Assembly: GCA_963970005.1 (NCBI GenBank)
Contig: CAXAMN010014080.1
Coordinates: 62,001-126,000, forward strand
Direction: 5' to 3'
Origin: Durusdinium trenchii
Taxonomy: Eukaryota > Sar > Dinophyceae > Suessiales > Symbiodiniaceae
DNA: 64,000 nt
In this document: positions 1 to 12,303 of the stretch, piece after piece
How positions within the stretch are numbered: the first letter of the stretch is position 1
Layout: each line of letters opens with the position of its first letter
Position numbers and translations under genes: made by a program
Notes under the pieces: model-generated
Told to the model about the DNA's origin: nothing
Databases searched by the model: none
Seen by the model: only the letters and a program-made list of their open reading frames with translations

Positions 1-2014
1 GCATTAGGCCGGGTGGTGTTTTGTCCTGATCACGCGATGGAAATCAACATCCGAGAAATCCAAACACCCCAAATGATTCGCCCAACTTGAGGTCAATGAC
101 TCCACTTGCTGTGAACATGATTTGGGATTTGTTTTTTTTGTCCTATCACCGAAGGCAAACTGTGACTGTGCCTGGTCCAACGCTTGCCTGCAAAGGCTGT
201 TGCTGACGAATGACATTGATGTGCATTCCAGGCTGAATTAAATATACTGAATAGTTCATCCAAGTTGCTGCTGGTTCCTGATTTGCCGCATCTTTTCTGC
301 TCTCGAAGAGTATGCCGTCTGTACACTAGCCTCCTGAGAGAGCAACTCTGTTCATTCCAGAATGAAATTCAAGCGACACCATTGACAACAGTTCCTGCCT
401 TGTCCTCCTCAATACCGTCTACAACCTACAAGGCATGGCAAGTAGGGTTGCCACTCAGCAAATCAATCCCAATCACGTGCCTTATCATTGTCCTTTTCAC
501 CAATCTGATCTTTTGTTGCCATGGCTCAGCATGCGGGAACGAAAACGTTCAAAGTGTGTGTTCCAAGTGCTAAAAGAAACCTTGAACATCACAAACTAAA
601 TTAAACTGCGTCTCCACTTGCTGATTGACAGTTCTGGAGTTACAATATTCATCCATATTTGTCATGGACCTCTCACTTTACCTTTCGAGCAACTCATTAC
701 ACGATTCCAAATTGTTTTGCGGCTGCCCTGCCCCCCCCCCGCGATCCCATCGTACACAATGGGACTCAACTCTCTATCCACACGTTCAAAAGATCTTTGA
801 TGTTCATAGGCACCATTTTTCCAAACTGCAAATGCACTTGTGCAAGTCACTGTCCCAATTAGCCCTCAATCTTCCGTCAGGGCTGGTTGCTCGTAGATGG
901 TTGAGTCCAATTTCGTCTTAGCTCCCTGCAAACTGCATGCGTATACATGCGTCGTTATAAGCGCTTCACTTTGCTTCTGCTACATTAGGCAAGCTGACCA
1001 AATTGATGTAAGCTGAGTTGGTGTCCTTTGTAGGTAGGGGATGGTCCATCTTGACCACCTGTAGAGAAAAAAATTAAACAAACATGTTTTGGAACTGTCT
1101 GAAAGACAGGCCTCTGGAATTGACAAGGTCCTCCACCGAAATCGATCTTTGAACTGCAAAATGGAGGCCACCTTGTCAACGTCCAATGGCCAAATGATCG
1201 AAAATGATCGAAGCGCATCACTGACGCAAAGCCCCAGTGGCACACCACACTACACTAATAGCGTCCTTGCTCCTGGTAGCGATGCCAGGAGCCCTCAGAA
1301 GTAGCTTCTTGTTCCCAGGAGTAGGCCAGGAGCCCCTGGTGGGGTCGAGTTGCTGCAATTGGCACGCCGACGAAGGCCACCGCAGGAGGGATACAACTTG
1401 GGGAGCGCCGAAGGAGCAGGCCGCTCATCCCGACCTGAGTGTCCAAGAAGATGCACGCAACGCACATCGAAGCAGAAAGCAGTAAGCAGGAATCAACGGA
1501 GGCCTGAGCTTTACATAGGTTTACATCTGTAATCATCTGTGTATGTACTTTCCAACTGCATCGAAGTTTCGACCACAACTCACCCCATCCTCCTATGCTT
1601 ATCTTCTAGCATCTTATGACCTTCACCCCCGCTCTTAGCCACTGGCTGCAAACAAGACCTCAAAGCGGCAGGTTCAGGCCAAGAAATGCATCTGATTCCC
1701 ACCACAAGTTGCAACCGTGGTCAACTGGCTGCAAGCAAGCGGCCATACAGTACCTAAACGTTCTGAACAGTCCCATTCACAAAGCATGGGCTGCATTTCC
1801 ATAGTCTTTGGTCTCAATAAGCGTCTGTCTGGGACCGAGTTGCAACAGCTGTAGCAAACTCTCGCACCAAAACTCTCCTCCCAAATCAGGCTTCCGCGTC
1901 TCAGCAAATGCCTCGGCAGGTTTGACAATGATGTTGCAGCAGGTGGCACGCGCATCCCTGAGTTGGTCTATGTTGAGGCCGGCTCAATCAAATATCCATA
2001 TGCGAGCCGCTGCA
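1..2014. other. No recognisable gene; one dispersed repeat
   Basis: I see no conserved protein motif on either strand here. Open stretches are short and lack coding character. The only structured element is the repeat at 1,253-1,345, described separately. The stretch could hold distal exons of the channel gene at 3.5-5.7 kb, whose 3' half I could not find. Confidence 0.4.
1253..1345 (+). repeat. Interspersed repeat family 1, copy A
   Basis: A short degenerate tandem built from the elements tagcgtccttgctcc, gccaggagccc and tagcttcttgtt. The same elements in the same order and orientation recur at 54,869-54,997. A sequence this specific at two places 53 kb apart marks a dispersed repeat family rather than chance. 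From memory, similar repeats, translating as PGA/SSFLLLV-like strings, are common in Symbiodinium gene models. Confidence 0.75.
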
Positions 2015-2230
2015 TCAAAAACTGGAGAAGAACAACCAGCGGAACCATCGGCCATACACCTGGGTCTCACGAACATCGATCAATTTCATGCCATGAAGCA
2101 AAGCTGAGATCAATACTGCAAAAGATGCATCCTTAGCACTGGCCGGCGCAAGAACCAACACCGTTGCTACAGTTGCTCGAGACACTTCAATCTCCTCAAA
2201 ACCCAACATCCTTGAGAGCAAAGCGGCCAA
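2015..2230 (-). CDS. Hypothetical exon, unidentified
   Basis: A 71-residue open stretch with a hydrophobic, alanine-rich core (residues about 15-45). It reads like coding sequence but carries no motif I recognise. An internal TTTTGCAG acceptor-like site suggests that only its second half may be exonic. It sits downstream, in minus-strand sense, of the channel gene at 3.5-5.7 kb and on the same strand, so it could be a distal exon of that gene. I cannot show this. Confidence 0.2.
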   Translation of the reverse strand: MAALLSRMLGFEEIEVSRATVATVLVLAPASAKDASFAVLISALLHGMKLIDVRETQVYGRWFRWLFFSSF

Positions 2231-2348
2231 TGACCAGGTTGAGACTCCATCGAGCGGTTCTGCCCCCCCATCCCATAGAAGTCCTTCATTGAGCGACGGA
2301 TGCGGTAGAACAGTCTTTTGAGTTCGAAAAGTCTACAGTCATATAGTT

Positions 2349-2411
2349 TGCTATTAGGTTGGATGTCACCGCTGCTAGGTTGAATGCCATCGCTAGTAGG
2401 TAGAAGGCCAT
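2349..2411 (+). repeat. Interspersed repeat family 2, copy A
   Basis: About three diverged units of roughly 24 bp with the core ctattaggttgga followed by gcc/gtc-atcgct. The same unit makes the cluster at 46,866-46,968. Read on the minus strand it gives SNLIAM-like peptides, which I recall as a recurrent low-complexity string in Symbiodinium proteins. Confidence 0.65.
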
Positions 2412-2583
2412 CACTATTAGAAACAAAGAAACAAGAAAAGGAAGAACGGTCTAATATAGTTAGAACATTCTTTTGCGTTCGACGTTGCTTTCTCCTGATC
2501 TTCCGGCTCTGCCTTTTGCCGAGCTTCAGCCTCTGTATAGGTGGTCCTTCCATCTCAAAACCAAGTGGAGACCAGTTTTGCAT

Positions 2584-3500
2584 CTTAACCTCTCTGCATC
2601 TCTACGCCACGTTCAGAAGGCATGGGTTCGCCATCAGGTCACAAAGACTTGTTGTGATTCGACTCCTGAACAGCAGAAACTTGGCAAGGACCACCATTCG
2701 CAGCAGCTCCATGCCTGAGGGACCCTAAAGAGACGAAGCACTGGGATCTGTTTTGTTGAACACCGGGTCACATGCATGTGATCAGCCCGCACGATGGGGC
2801 CATGGGTGTGCGAATGCATCTTCCCTCATATGCTACCAGCATTCTCACAACCAGGTGAAAGGCAAGCCATGCCATGGCATGGTGTATCGCATGACGGCAC
2901 ATCACGTGCATTCTGGATCTGAGGGCAAGTCCATGTCAATGTGAAGATTCAGAACAAAGGGGCCAAACAAACAACGCCAGTGGAGCATCTGAAGGTGTGC
3001 TGGACCTATAGTCACCCATCTGTGACCCAACATTAACCACAACTCCAACCTTGCCTTTGGGAGTGGACCACAAGCTTCTAAATAGGAAGCTCACATGGCT
3101 TGAGTTGTTTGGGCAAGCTTGGCTAATCTCCAACAAAATCCGTCCGCAATGAATGTGCCGGCGGAATATCATCATGCGTAGTCATGCGTATATGGTATGC
3201 TTCAAGCTATCTACTGTGCTCAGCTAGGTTACAAAGGACCAGGGCACAAAAAACTCACAACATCACGGCTACACGCCAGTCCATACGGCCTAAATGGACA
3301 CGTGTTCTTATGGCTCTCTTCCCTTCGTGCAAGGGGACGTTACAGTAAGTCAACGTAGGGGTCACCGTCACGAAGCTCTTGGCTGCTAAATGCTATATCC
3401 CTCCATACGCCGACAGCAAACCGGGAGCCCCGTGGATGTGATAGGCCATGGGTACAAGCGGAAAGAATCAAAAGTCAACCAACAGGTATGCAAAATTCGA
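2584..3500. other. No gene recognised
   Basis: Nothing on either strand shows a conserved motif. By position this is where the C-terminal membrane exons of the minus-strand channel gene would be expected, but I could not match any of them to the family. Confidence 0.35.
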
Positions 3501-5716
3501 ACGTCCTCTGCTTTCAATATACAATTCAAGTCTGAGGCCAGCACAGGACACCGACCACTGCAGAACAATAAAGTTGAAGAAGAAATCGCCTGACAATGGT
3601 ATCCTTGGAGCAGGGGAAGGATAGCAAAAATGAAGATATCAGCATCAACATGCCAAGAAATGGATGGTCTGACTGCATGGCAAGCTGCCTGTCGGCGATT
3701 TGTGCAAGGATTGTAGACAAACTGTCATCTGCAAGAAGCTGCTTGGCAAAGCTGCGGAAATTCGTCCCAACCACCGGCAAAAAGAGAATAAAGACGGCTT
3801 GAAACAGGAAATACCATGTTTGAAGACGGTGTTGCGCCAGAGACTCTGCTCGCAGTTTGAAGAAGCTTCCGAAGATCAGCAACAAGACCTGGTGTGTTTT
3901 AATTTTTTGATGTTTTCGTCTAATAGTCTAATCATCTAATCGTGACAACCAATAGCAAGGAAAAGAACGAACATAAACCAAGTTTGTGGCGGGGGGGCAG
4001 TGGGCAGCATCGACAAGAAGATTGTCAACCCAAGAGTCGGAGCCAAGGCATCCCAAATGGGTTGCAGCTTGCCCACGTTCACTTCAGAAGCTGCGGATGA
4101 TATCAACAAACAAATGGGCGAGAAGTTGGCGAACAGCAAGAAAATGAGGAAGCAACCAATGGCCGAGCGAGCAACACTGTAGTCTTGCAACAAGTCGTGC
4201 CAACGAATCTCCGAAGCTTCGGGGGCATCGTGCACTGCCCAGTCAGCATTCCCACTCAATTCAAGGACCTTCGCCATTTCGGCATCTTTGCGACAATGGA
4301 AAGTTACAAAAGCCGAATGCGAGTTCACTCCACCTGCTTGTGCAGACTGACCCTTGATGTGCTCTCGTTCTGCCTTGACTTGAGACTCAAGCTCTGTCAG
4401 CTCTTGGGACAAAAGATTTATCTTATCCATCTTGGCATCCATGTCTGGACTGCCCTGCAGCTCTCGAAACTCAACTTCCTTCCGGACCTCCTCCAGCTTT
4501 GCTTTAGTAGAGTTTCGTGCCTCGATGGCCGCTTCAAGCTTCTCCGTATGCCTCACCATGCCAACGTGGGCCACCGGGCCCACATTCTCGCTAAAGAACG
4601 TTAGCACCTTCTCTTGGCATTGAAAGCTAGCAGGAATGTCCTCTACGAGCACTGTATTTGCCCTCAGAGAGGGCAAGCTTGTCAGCCAAGCATGGCGCTT
4701 TGCCATAAATGTCTGTTGAGCTCGAAAAACCATGGCCCTTACGGCTAGGACTGTCCATAGCACCGCCAGTGCATGAAGGTGATACAACCAAGGGTGGCCC
4801 ATGGACACGTTGGACACCGAAATGCTTGAGAGGAAATCCTTTTCTTCAAGTCCACCACCGCCATACCAGCGGTGCAAGGGGCTGAAGAGGAAAAGAAACG
4901 GCAACCTCGCATGCTGGGTGTCGAAAGCTGATCATGAAGGCCCATGACGAAAGGAACCTTTCCACAACTTAAAAGTAGGATTAGCTTCTTCTCCAGAAAC
5001 TACGTGAGAATCAAGAAAAGGCACCTTGCAACTTGTAGCTGCCAAGAAGCCCGATGATCATCATGAGCCGAGCCCCAAAGCTGGCATATTCGATGGCCAA
5101 AGATGCATCTAGGCCCATGACGGCAGTGATCTTCTCCAAATCCAACGCCAAGGAGGATGAGATCCAATTTCTTCGCTGATCAGAGTCCATGGTACCATCT
5201 GCCATGTTCCCGAAGAAGACCTGCGATGGTTATATAAGTCCCTAAAAAATGGCCTGTCTGAAAAAGGGTCACACGAATCACAGGTGATACTGGTGATCAT
5301 GTGGAGGCTGCTGAGACAACTAGGCTTCGGACCAAAGGGTAGCGGCCACGAAGAAAACTAAAGAGGCCAACACAAGCGCTACAAACGAAGAGGTTCGAGG
5401 CCAAACCCGACAGAGCCGCTTCTGTGACAAGTGCAATTGATCCACCTCCTCCTTCTCCACCCTGCAGGCGTGCGAAGCGCTGCTTCCACTCCATGCTTTT
5501 TGCAATTTCTTCAGGCGCTTCAGCCACGGTCTCGTTGACCTCCTTTGTCACGTTCTCCAGGGAGCTCCTAATTGATCCATTTCGACTTACTGAGGGGTTC
5601 AAATGCTGGATTAAGGTCGTGGAATTGGTGGCAAACTCCGTCTCATGATTCGCGCCTTGGCAAGCAGGACCTTTTGGGCTGAACAAGTCTCCCAAAAAAG
5701 GGGAACACACAATCAA
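3500..5716 (-). CDS. OSCA/CSC1-type stress-gated cation channel (N-terminal half)
   Basis: Related to the OSCA/CSC1/TMEM63 mechanosensitive, calcium-permeable channels of plasma or endomembranes. Exons seen: about 5,333-5,716 (first membrane segment, ending RGRYPL), 5,040-5,220 (GLDASLAIEYASFGARL, the family's GLDA..FLRF region), about 4,885-3,999 (a membrane segment, then RANTVLVEDIP, an RNP-like cytosolic domain with a coiled coil, FVTFHCRKDAEMA and HDAPEASEIRW, then two membrane helices), 3,888-3,674 (AESLAQHRLQTWYFLFQ and VVGTNFRSF) and 3,603 to about 3,520 (IPLSGDFFFNFIVLQW). The join 3,674/3,603 restores frame across a 70-bp GT-AG intron. The intron at 3,998 begins with GC and its acceptor is AG followed by G. 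The first exon is the least certain, and later membrane segments are not located. The family match is strong; ion selectivity is inferred from the family only. Confidence 0.87.
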
Positions 5717-6283
5717 ACAGAAGACGTGGCTCCATCAAGACCATTCAATCACAGAAAAGGTGAACAAAAAGCATCTATCAAAGCCAGCAGCAAATCTCAG
5801 AAGCTACCAATGTGAGAATGGAGAAGAGCCACATGAGGCCTGTGGCAAAGCGGGAATATGGAAAAAAACAAAGTGTGAAAACACATATTGTATAGATGTC
5901 ACTGTTGCAGTCAGCCGTGCAAGTATATCTGAGTAGAAGACGCAAAGGTATTGCGAACATAGACCCATGGACTGGTAAGGTAGTAAGGTCTTGAGGGAAA
6001 ATGCCCTCTTCACCCGTCACCGGTCACGCAATGGCTCGGCATGCTGAGAATCAAGCTGAGTCTACATGGGTGTGAGTAATTCTTCCAGGGGGTCTTTGGG
6101 AGGTCTCTCTGAAAACACACCCACATGACTCACAGGACCATTTCAAGATATTTCAATCTTTGTGCTATGACCAGACGCCCTCAGAGCAGCTCTCCCTCCA
6201 TTTTGCCACCGCTCCGCGGCCGTGTCGCTCGAAAGATGCACGTCACTTCGCTGAAAAGATGCTCCCAGCGGTGCAGAGCGACG

Positions 6284-6390
6284 CTAAATTGGAAGATCTC
6301 GCTGGACCTCCACTTCGTCTTTAGGCTGAGACTGGCTCAGGTCATCTGGCTCAAGGGATGCTTCTTTCACGTCTGAGTCATCCGAGAAGC
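6284..6390 (-). CDS. Hypothetical acidic exon
   Basis: After an AG-G acceptor at 6,391 the minus strand reads an acidic, Ser/Gln-rich peptide (GFSDDSDVKEASLEPDDLSQ and on to a stop at 6,284). Such composition is typical of an unstructured linker or tail. It lies between the phosphatase and channel genes on the same strand and could be the tail of the phosphatase or a lead exon of the channel. No domain is visible. Confidence 0.25.
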
Positions 6391-7317
6391 CTCAGTCCAC
6401 CACCCTGGCACCACCATCCACCAAACCGTTCGTGCAGGAGCGTTCTCCTAATGGATCCTAATGGTGCAGTCGAGCGTCCCGATGGAGAATCAACTGATCT
6501 CGATGGTGGGCTGAAGGCCTCACTCGTGCGATCTTTGTGGACAAAATGATCAACTCCAAGCGCGTTGAAGCTGAAGCCACTGAAGCTCTTCAACCACTCC
6601 AACTTCTCACAGCACTAAGCTAGAGGCTGGTAAAGCTTGCAGCCCCCGAGAGAGCCGCCCAGCGCAGTCAATGCAAATGTCCTGCTTCAGGAAAGAGCAA
6701 GCTCAGCAGCACAAAGCAACGTGCATGCGGATGAAACATGTTCAGCCCGGGGCATAGTCGCCACACCCACGGCAAGCGAAATAACCTAGAGTGAACTCGG
6801 ATTGGGTTCGGTGTCTTTGATGATTAGGCACTGCTCCGGTTTTCACAAACGGCACCACCAAGCACAGGCTGAGAGGGAGACACTCAACTTGAATATCGTC
6901 CTGGCCTCGGCTCAGACCAAGCAGCTGCACCGCATGGGGTTAGCACTCTTAAGATCGCTGGGAACAACCATGTATAGAGTGAAAGGCGCTCAATTCATCT
7001 CAATTCCTCCCACCCTCCCAACCGGTACCAGTCTGCATCCAAAACACCACACTCAGAGCAGGAGCGGAAGTCGTCAGAGTCCTTGAAGAGAAAGAAGCAT
7101 CAACCGTCATCAATTTTTGTTAAACAAAGAACGTGCAACCGCAGGATGAGGTCTGAAGAGAAAGGAAGGCCGATGACGGAATCTCTTGTGTGATATCATG
7201 GCTTCACCCTTATACGAGGAAGCATGGCACAAGCCATGCTACATCTTGTTCCATGGACTGTCCCTTCAGCTCTGGATTCAGCCAAGGCTCTCGATGGGTC
7301 CACCCGAAGCATCTCAC

Positions 7318-7452
7318 CTGAGACGAAAGAGTGGATACTTCAACCGCGCGAAGTTCGATCGGGAAATCCGTTTGAAGATCGGCAAACTTCACACACAAAA
7401 TCAGCTGTTCTGTCACCTGTTCGGGCTTGATGAGCTGCATCAAGTGCTTTCT
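7318..7452 (-). CDS. Hypothetical exon, unidentified
   Basis: A coding-like stretch (HLMQLIKPEQVTEQLILCVK...) ends exactly at a consensus donor, CAG followed by GTGAGA at 7,317. It lies downstream of the last recognised phosphatase exon and on the same strand, so it may be a C-terminal exon of that gene. I see no EF-hand or other motif in it. Confidence 0.22.
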
Positions 7453-8250
7453 TGGGCAATAAGGTTCGTAGCTCAAAATAGAACCTCGCAGTCGCAGTCG
7501 AATTCCAGTCATACCCCCGAAACATCTGGGCACGAAGTTTCTCTGTCTGTTCCAGCCTGGCAATTCTGTGTTCTGTCTGCCTCGGTTAGCTCCTGAGAAC
7601 GTCATGAAGTCACCATTTCTGGCGCAAAACCGGTGGAAGTTTGCTGGTGAGGTGGCTCCGATTTAGAAGGTCTCGAAGAGACATTGAATTGGTCCTGTCA
7701 AGCGCTCCACACTGCGTGGCCGCACGACAAGTGATACAGAGCCACGCCTCAGTTCACTCAAAAGTAGAGTGGCTTTACTCTGAAACGATGCAAAGAAGTT
7801 GGTCGGCTGAGAACAGGAGAGGAACAAAATAATGGTTAGGTAAAGGCTGCCCTTTAAAAGGCTCTATTTGAGGGGCCCTTGCGATCCCTTGCCATTTTTG
7901 GCAATCCCGTTTTTCTGACGAACGAACCAATACCTCCGTCTTCTCAGGGTCCGCCCGCGGTGTTTTTGGATTTGACCCCGGCATCTGTGGGCGCAAGCGG
8001 GGGTCCATAATGCTTGCATCTCTCAGATCACGACGAATCTTCTCCGTATCCAATCCTCAATGAGAATCATGGCTTTGGTCTCTTGGTTTCGAAAGGTGAC
8101 TGACTTGATATCACACTACTTAATACATTGAATGTCCCAGGTTCAAAAGCATTCCGCCATCGTTGGGGACTGTCCTCAGATTTTTCTGCCACTCGAGATT
8201 TCTGCCACAAATCTCGATTTCTCAGCTTCCGATATTTTGTGCTGAGCCAC

Positions 8251-11200
8251 CCCATGTAGTTTCGCGCTGAGAACACTCGCAGCAAGTAGCCTGAGTGGCC
8301 CGACCCACGGCCCAAGCAAGCGGAGAGACGGAATCAGTCCGTCCCAGCCAAGGGGCCATCATGCATGAGTTCATAGCCCTTGCATGTGTTGGTAAACTGA
8401 TGCGATCCTGAGCTTTCGGCAGAGTTGCTTAGACTATAACTCTCCTTTGAGACGGGTCTTGTTTTATGGTTCGTTTTTTGCTGAACCAACCATTTTTGTG
8501 ACCACTCGAATGAAGGCATCATGCATACTCTGCGTCCATCTTCGTCCCGTTTCCTCCAAGACTCGAATTACGAGCTCGAGACCTTCTGCTTTGCAGAAGC
8601 GCTGGGTCACATCACCTGGAGTCGATGGAAGCGTCCCTCGTCGCATGAGGGAAGCCCGAGCCGCAGATCGTTCAAGCCAAACATGCAGGAGCCACGGCCG
8701 AAGTTCTTCATGACTTGCCAGTGCTTGTCACGCGGACCTGGTGTTTTGGGTATATTCAGCGGCCAGCATGCCAACCCGATGGAAGGAAGATGAAGGAAGT
8801 GACTGTATGTAATTGATTATGTGTAAAAGCCAAGCTTTTCAATGCATTGAATGATCTAGAAGGCATACAAATTAGATCCCTCGAGATGCTACCCTGCGCT
8901 CTCTTTAAGACTCCGACTGTCATGCACCTCAACACGTGCTAGTCACCAGTGGTTTTGTTCAAGAATCGAAAATGCTGCGCCCAACGGCTGAGCTGAGAAC
9001 GCCAAAGCTCTTCAAAGGATCCCGGCGATTTTCGGGCCTGGTGGAGGGTGTCAGTGCCATTGGACACGGACATGTCGCCCTTAAGGCTATGGCTTGTGGG
9101 TCAAAGGGTCAGACCACAGGATGTTGTACACCTTGGAAGAGTCCGACTTGACTAGAAATGCAAGAAAACGCGGTGCTCTAATGGTCAAAACATGTCCAAC
9201 ACCTCGTGCTTGCTGAACATGCGATTGGTTAGCAGTCCCTCCCCGGTCAACTGAAGCATAAGCAAAAACCGTTTGACCATCCCTCCGGAGCTTTGAGTTT
9301 GTGCAGCCAGTGCGCCACTCCTTCAAGAGTAAAATGCAGCTCTTTGGACACCAAAGGCCTCTCAACCTGTGAGAGATCCTCCAACGTCCAGTCCTTAGCC
9401 ACCCCGGTCTGAGTGCGACTTGGCGCAAATGTTCATAAATCATCTGAACACTGTGCTCGTTCTCATCCGGGCGCGCCACCACCAAGGAACATGTAATAAG
9501 TACAGTAAACAACAAATATGAGACATTGAGCGCAACAGCCATGAAGGGTCGTCCAGTCGGGCCCCACTTCTGCCAGGCCACACCAGGCCCAAGGCCGCCA
9601 TGTAGCACCAAGACTTTTTGCTCGATGCGGGCAGCAAGCGGAAGCCTTGGGCACGAGTGGCACGGTCTGGCGCATGGTGCGCCTTCGCGTGGTCTTGCGC
9701 CATCGCGAGGTCCCAAGTTCGCGCATGCCACACAACTGCATGTGGGTACTGAAGGAGAACCTGAAAGGTGCCTTATGAAGAGGGTTCCATTACGTCTGAA
9801 CCGAAGATCTGAGAGGCATTGTTTCCAGGTGCAAGACATCCCAGCCCAGGGTTTCAGGTGCAGCCGTGGCACCATTCGAAGAAGGACTGGAAGGATTCAA
9901 AAATCCTTCGCCCCTCTTCCGCGCCTAGTGCTTCAAAACCTCAAGCAGCAAGCGGCTGCACATGCGTTCTTGACCATTCATTCACTTTCAAACGGTGCGG
10001 TGTGTGCCACAGAATAAGTGAAGGACAAGCTCTGTCAAAGCCCAAGCTGCCTTGCGGGATAACTTCAGTTTGAGCTGCGCAATGAAGCATGTGCATCGTA
10101 GTCTCATACCCTATGAAACCGCGATATGGGCATATAGTTGGCGGACCTCTATTCATACTATGAGGTCCAATCCGTTCGGTAATCTTTGAGTTGCTCAGCT
10201 CCCCAGCACTTCTTTCATCATTTCTAGCGGCCAAATTCTAAAGGAATCTGGCTTCCATCTCACTTCACATATGGCTCTGGCCGCTCAACCAGACCACGTG
10301 GTCGCAAGCTTTTTCAAAAAAGCAGCATGGGACCACCAGGTCTATGGTATAGCTCCGCGATCAAATATCTTCTATGAATCTACAGTGTCTGATTTATGGA
10401 CTTCATGCACCTTAATGATGTCTTCTGGTTCAAGGGTGCAGTCATTCGATTTCAGTTGTGCCAGAAAACACTCAACCGTTTTGTCACCCTGGCCCTGCCA
10501 TCTTAAACAAGGCTAGGACGCAAAAGCAACAACTGGCTTGGTTGTTGCTGATCCCAACATCCAGGCCCTAATCATCCACCCTTGGAACAGTCCTGAGCAT
10601 TTATTCGCACGAGCTTTCAGTTGCCGCGACTCCGTCCCCGCCTATCTTGGTGGTGCGCAGGTTTTGCTGACGGTCTTCGTGATTGCCCCTGTTGAGCCAC
10701 ACCTGCTTTGGGTGTACGATCCTGGGCGCAATAAGAACATCAGCTTCAGAATTGAAGATCTTTTTCATCAATCTTGGGTGGATTTGGGTCACAAAAAGCA
10801 TTTCTTTCTCTTGGGCCATTTTAAACCCACACTGACCCACATCTGCTTTTGCAAACCAAGCTTCTTCAGGGAGAGAATCAAAAGCATCACTTCCAACTGG
10901 TGGCGGCCTCGATCTACCCAATCCCCATTGAACCTCGGTGCTCAGAACATGAAGCTGAATTGTTCCTGGCATCGCCAGTACGAGTATACCAAAGATTTCA
11001 GCCAAGATGCACATAGGACATGGGTTCATCGTCACCTTCCTGCACACTTTCAGGTGAGTCATGCGTCCAAGGACATGACATGTCGCGACTTTCTTTGCGT
11101 CGGTTTATACAGTCCTCCTCATCATCATCTGGCCTCGCATGGAAGCAGGGACACAGATTGACAAACAAGTTGGTCAGCACCAGAACCCCACCATGGTCAA

Positions 11201-11320
11201 GAAGCTCATCCCCACGATATTTTGAGGCATTCCCAGGAAAAAAACCATGAGGGCAGATTTCTGGCCTCCCGTAGAAGTGAAACAAAAGCAAAAGGTCTCG
11301 GAGCTGTCCGTGAATGTCTC
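8251..11320 (-). CDS. PPEF/PP7-like Ser/Thr protein phosphatase
   Basis: A metal-dependent PPP-family phosphatase. Eleven exons carry the catalytic signature in order: 11,320 to about 11,262 (GDIHGQLRDLLLLF), 10,933-10,865 (FNGDWVDRGRHQLEV), 10,721-10,657 (QVWLNRGNHEDRQQNL), 9,939-9,873 (IFESFQSFFEW), 9,645-9,582 (LPLAARI, VLVLHGG), 9,393-9,352 (DWTLEDLSQVERPL), 9,131-9,094 (VYNILWSDP), 9,037-8,968, 8,615-8,565 (DVTQRFCKAEGLELVI), 8,407-8,357 (RSHQ, GYELMHDG) and 8,290-8,251 (LLRVFSARNYMG). All metal and phosphate ligands are present: the GDxHG, GDxVDRG and GNHE motifs and the two later His. The LNRGNHED and NLR spelling is that of PPEF/PP7, which usually also has calcium-binding EF-hands; none were found here. 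Phases match at every join except exon 1 to 2, whose donor is ambiguous. A coding-like stretch at about 11,729-11,848 (SAQIDTLIRAATELQKLQ) may be an upstream exon. Donors include GC and GA. Confidence 0.93.
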
Positions 11321-11849
11321 CTCGGCTCAGCTCAGGAGCTGCAACTCCCAACAAAGTCCACTTAAAAACAAATCACGCAAAGAACGCGCCGTCCGACGCT
11401 ACAATCCCATAAGCATCCTTCAGTCATGTTATTTCTGACCATCAGAGTGGCCAACCAAATAGGAAGAGGCCACTGTTGTTGAAACCAGTCACGACACTAA
11501 CCATCCAGTGGACCACCAGGAAAACACTGGCTGCCAGGATTCCAAAGACCTTCACTGGTGCAGTCACCTCTGACACTATTGGCCTTGGCTGGGCATCTGT
11601 CCATCAGTCCAAATCGAAACTTAGCAACTTGGCAGCAATAACAATGGACACTGCTTCTGTTTTAATCATGGATGAAGATTGAAGAGGCAGCTTTGAAGAT
11701 GCGACGGCAAAACCCACTAGCGCGCTTCAGTGAGGCATAGCAGGGCTGATCCAAGGGACTGGAGCTTCTGTAGCTCGGTTGCTGCTCGAATCAAAGTGTC
11801 GATCTGCGCAGAACCAAGCGACATGGATGGAACATCACTTGCATTGAAA

Positions 11850-12300
11850 TGCTATAGAAAGCTGCTATTGGGAAGCTGCCACATCTGCTTAAACGGACTT
11901 GCCTTCTCAGCGTACATACCCTTAGGAACACATGCTCTTCTGACGGGCTCCAAATTCCAAATAATAGCAAATAATGATACGTGCATCATTGTGCATCCTT
12001 CACAGTCCTTCACGGCCAAGTTGCCACTGTAGCAGCAGAATAGCCTCGTGGTGCATCTTCCCCCTCGAGAAGCCAGGCCAACCTGAGCAAATGCTGCCCT
12101 ACTTGGATGGTTTCCCTTTTTGATGATCCGAGTCTGTGACAGGCTCGGTTCGGCATCCAAGCCTTGTCACAACAAGCGAAGCCAAGTCTTTTGTGGCAAC
12201 ATCGGGATTCTACCGGGCCAAGCTAGGTGGGCGGCAAGTCGATGAATTAAGATCTTTAGATCTTGACCTGCCGAACACGCACACTTTCCATGAACAATCC
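11850..12300. other. No gene recognised
   Basis: Open stretches exist on both strands, but none shows a conserved motif or clear splice frame. Probably spacer or introns of the neighbouring genes. Confidence 0.3.
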
Positions 12301-12303
12301 CTT

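Noticed and set aside
8464-8570. Loss of the catalytic His after LELVIR in the phosphatase (reads VLEETG)
   Set aside because: The VLEETG reading is intron. Joining 8,565 to 8,407 restores IRSHQ with the ligand His.
11160-11262. GDELLDHG taken as a degenerate GDxVDRG motif, suggesting a pseudophosphatase
   Set aside because: A perfect FNGDWVDRG exon exists at 10,865-10,933. The GDELLDHG string lies at the edge of exon 1 or in the following intron.
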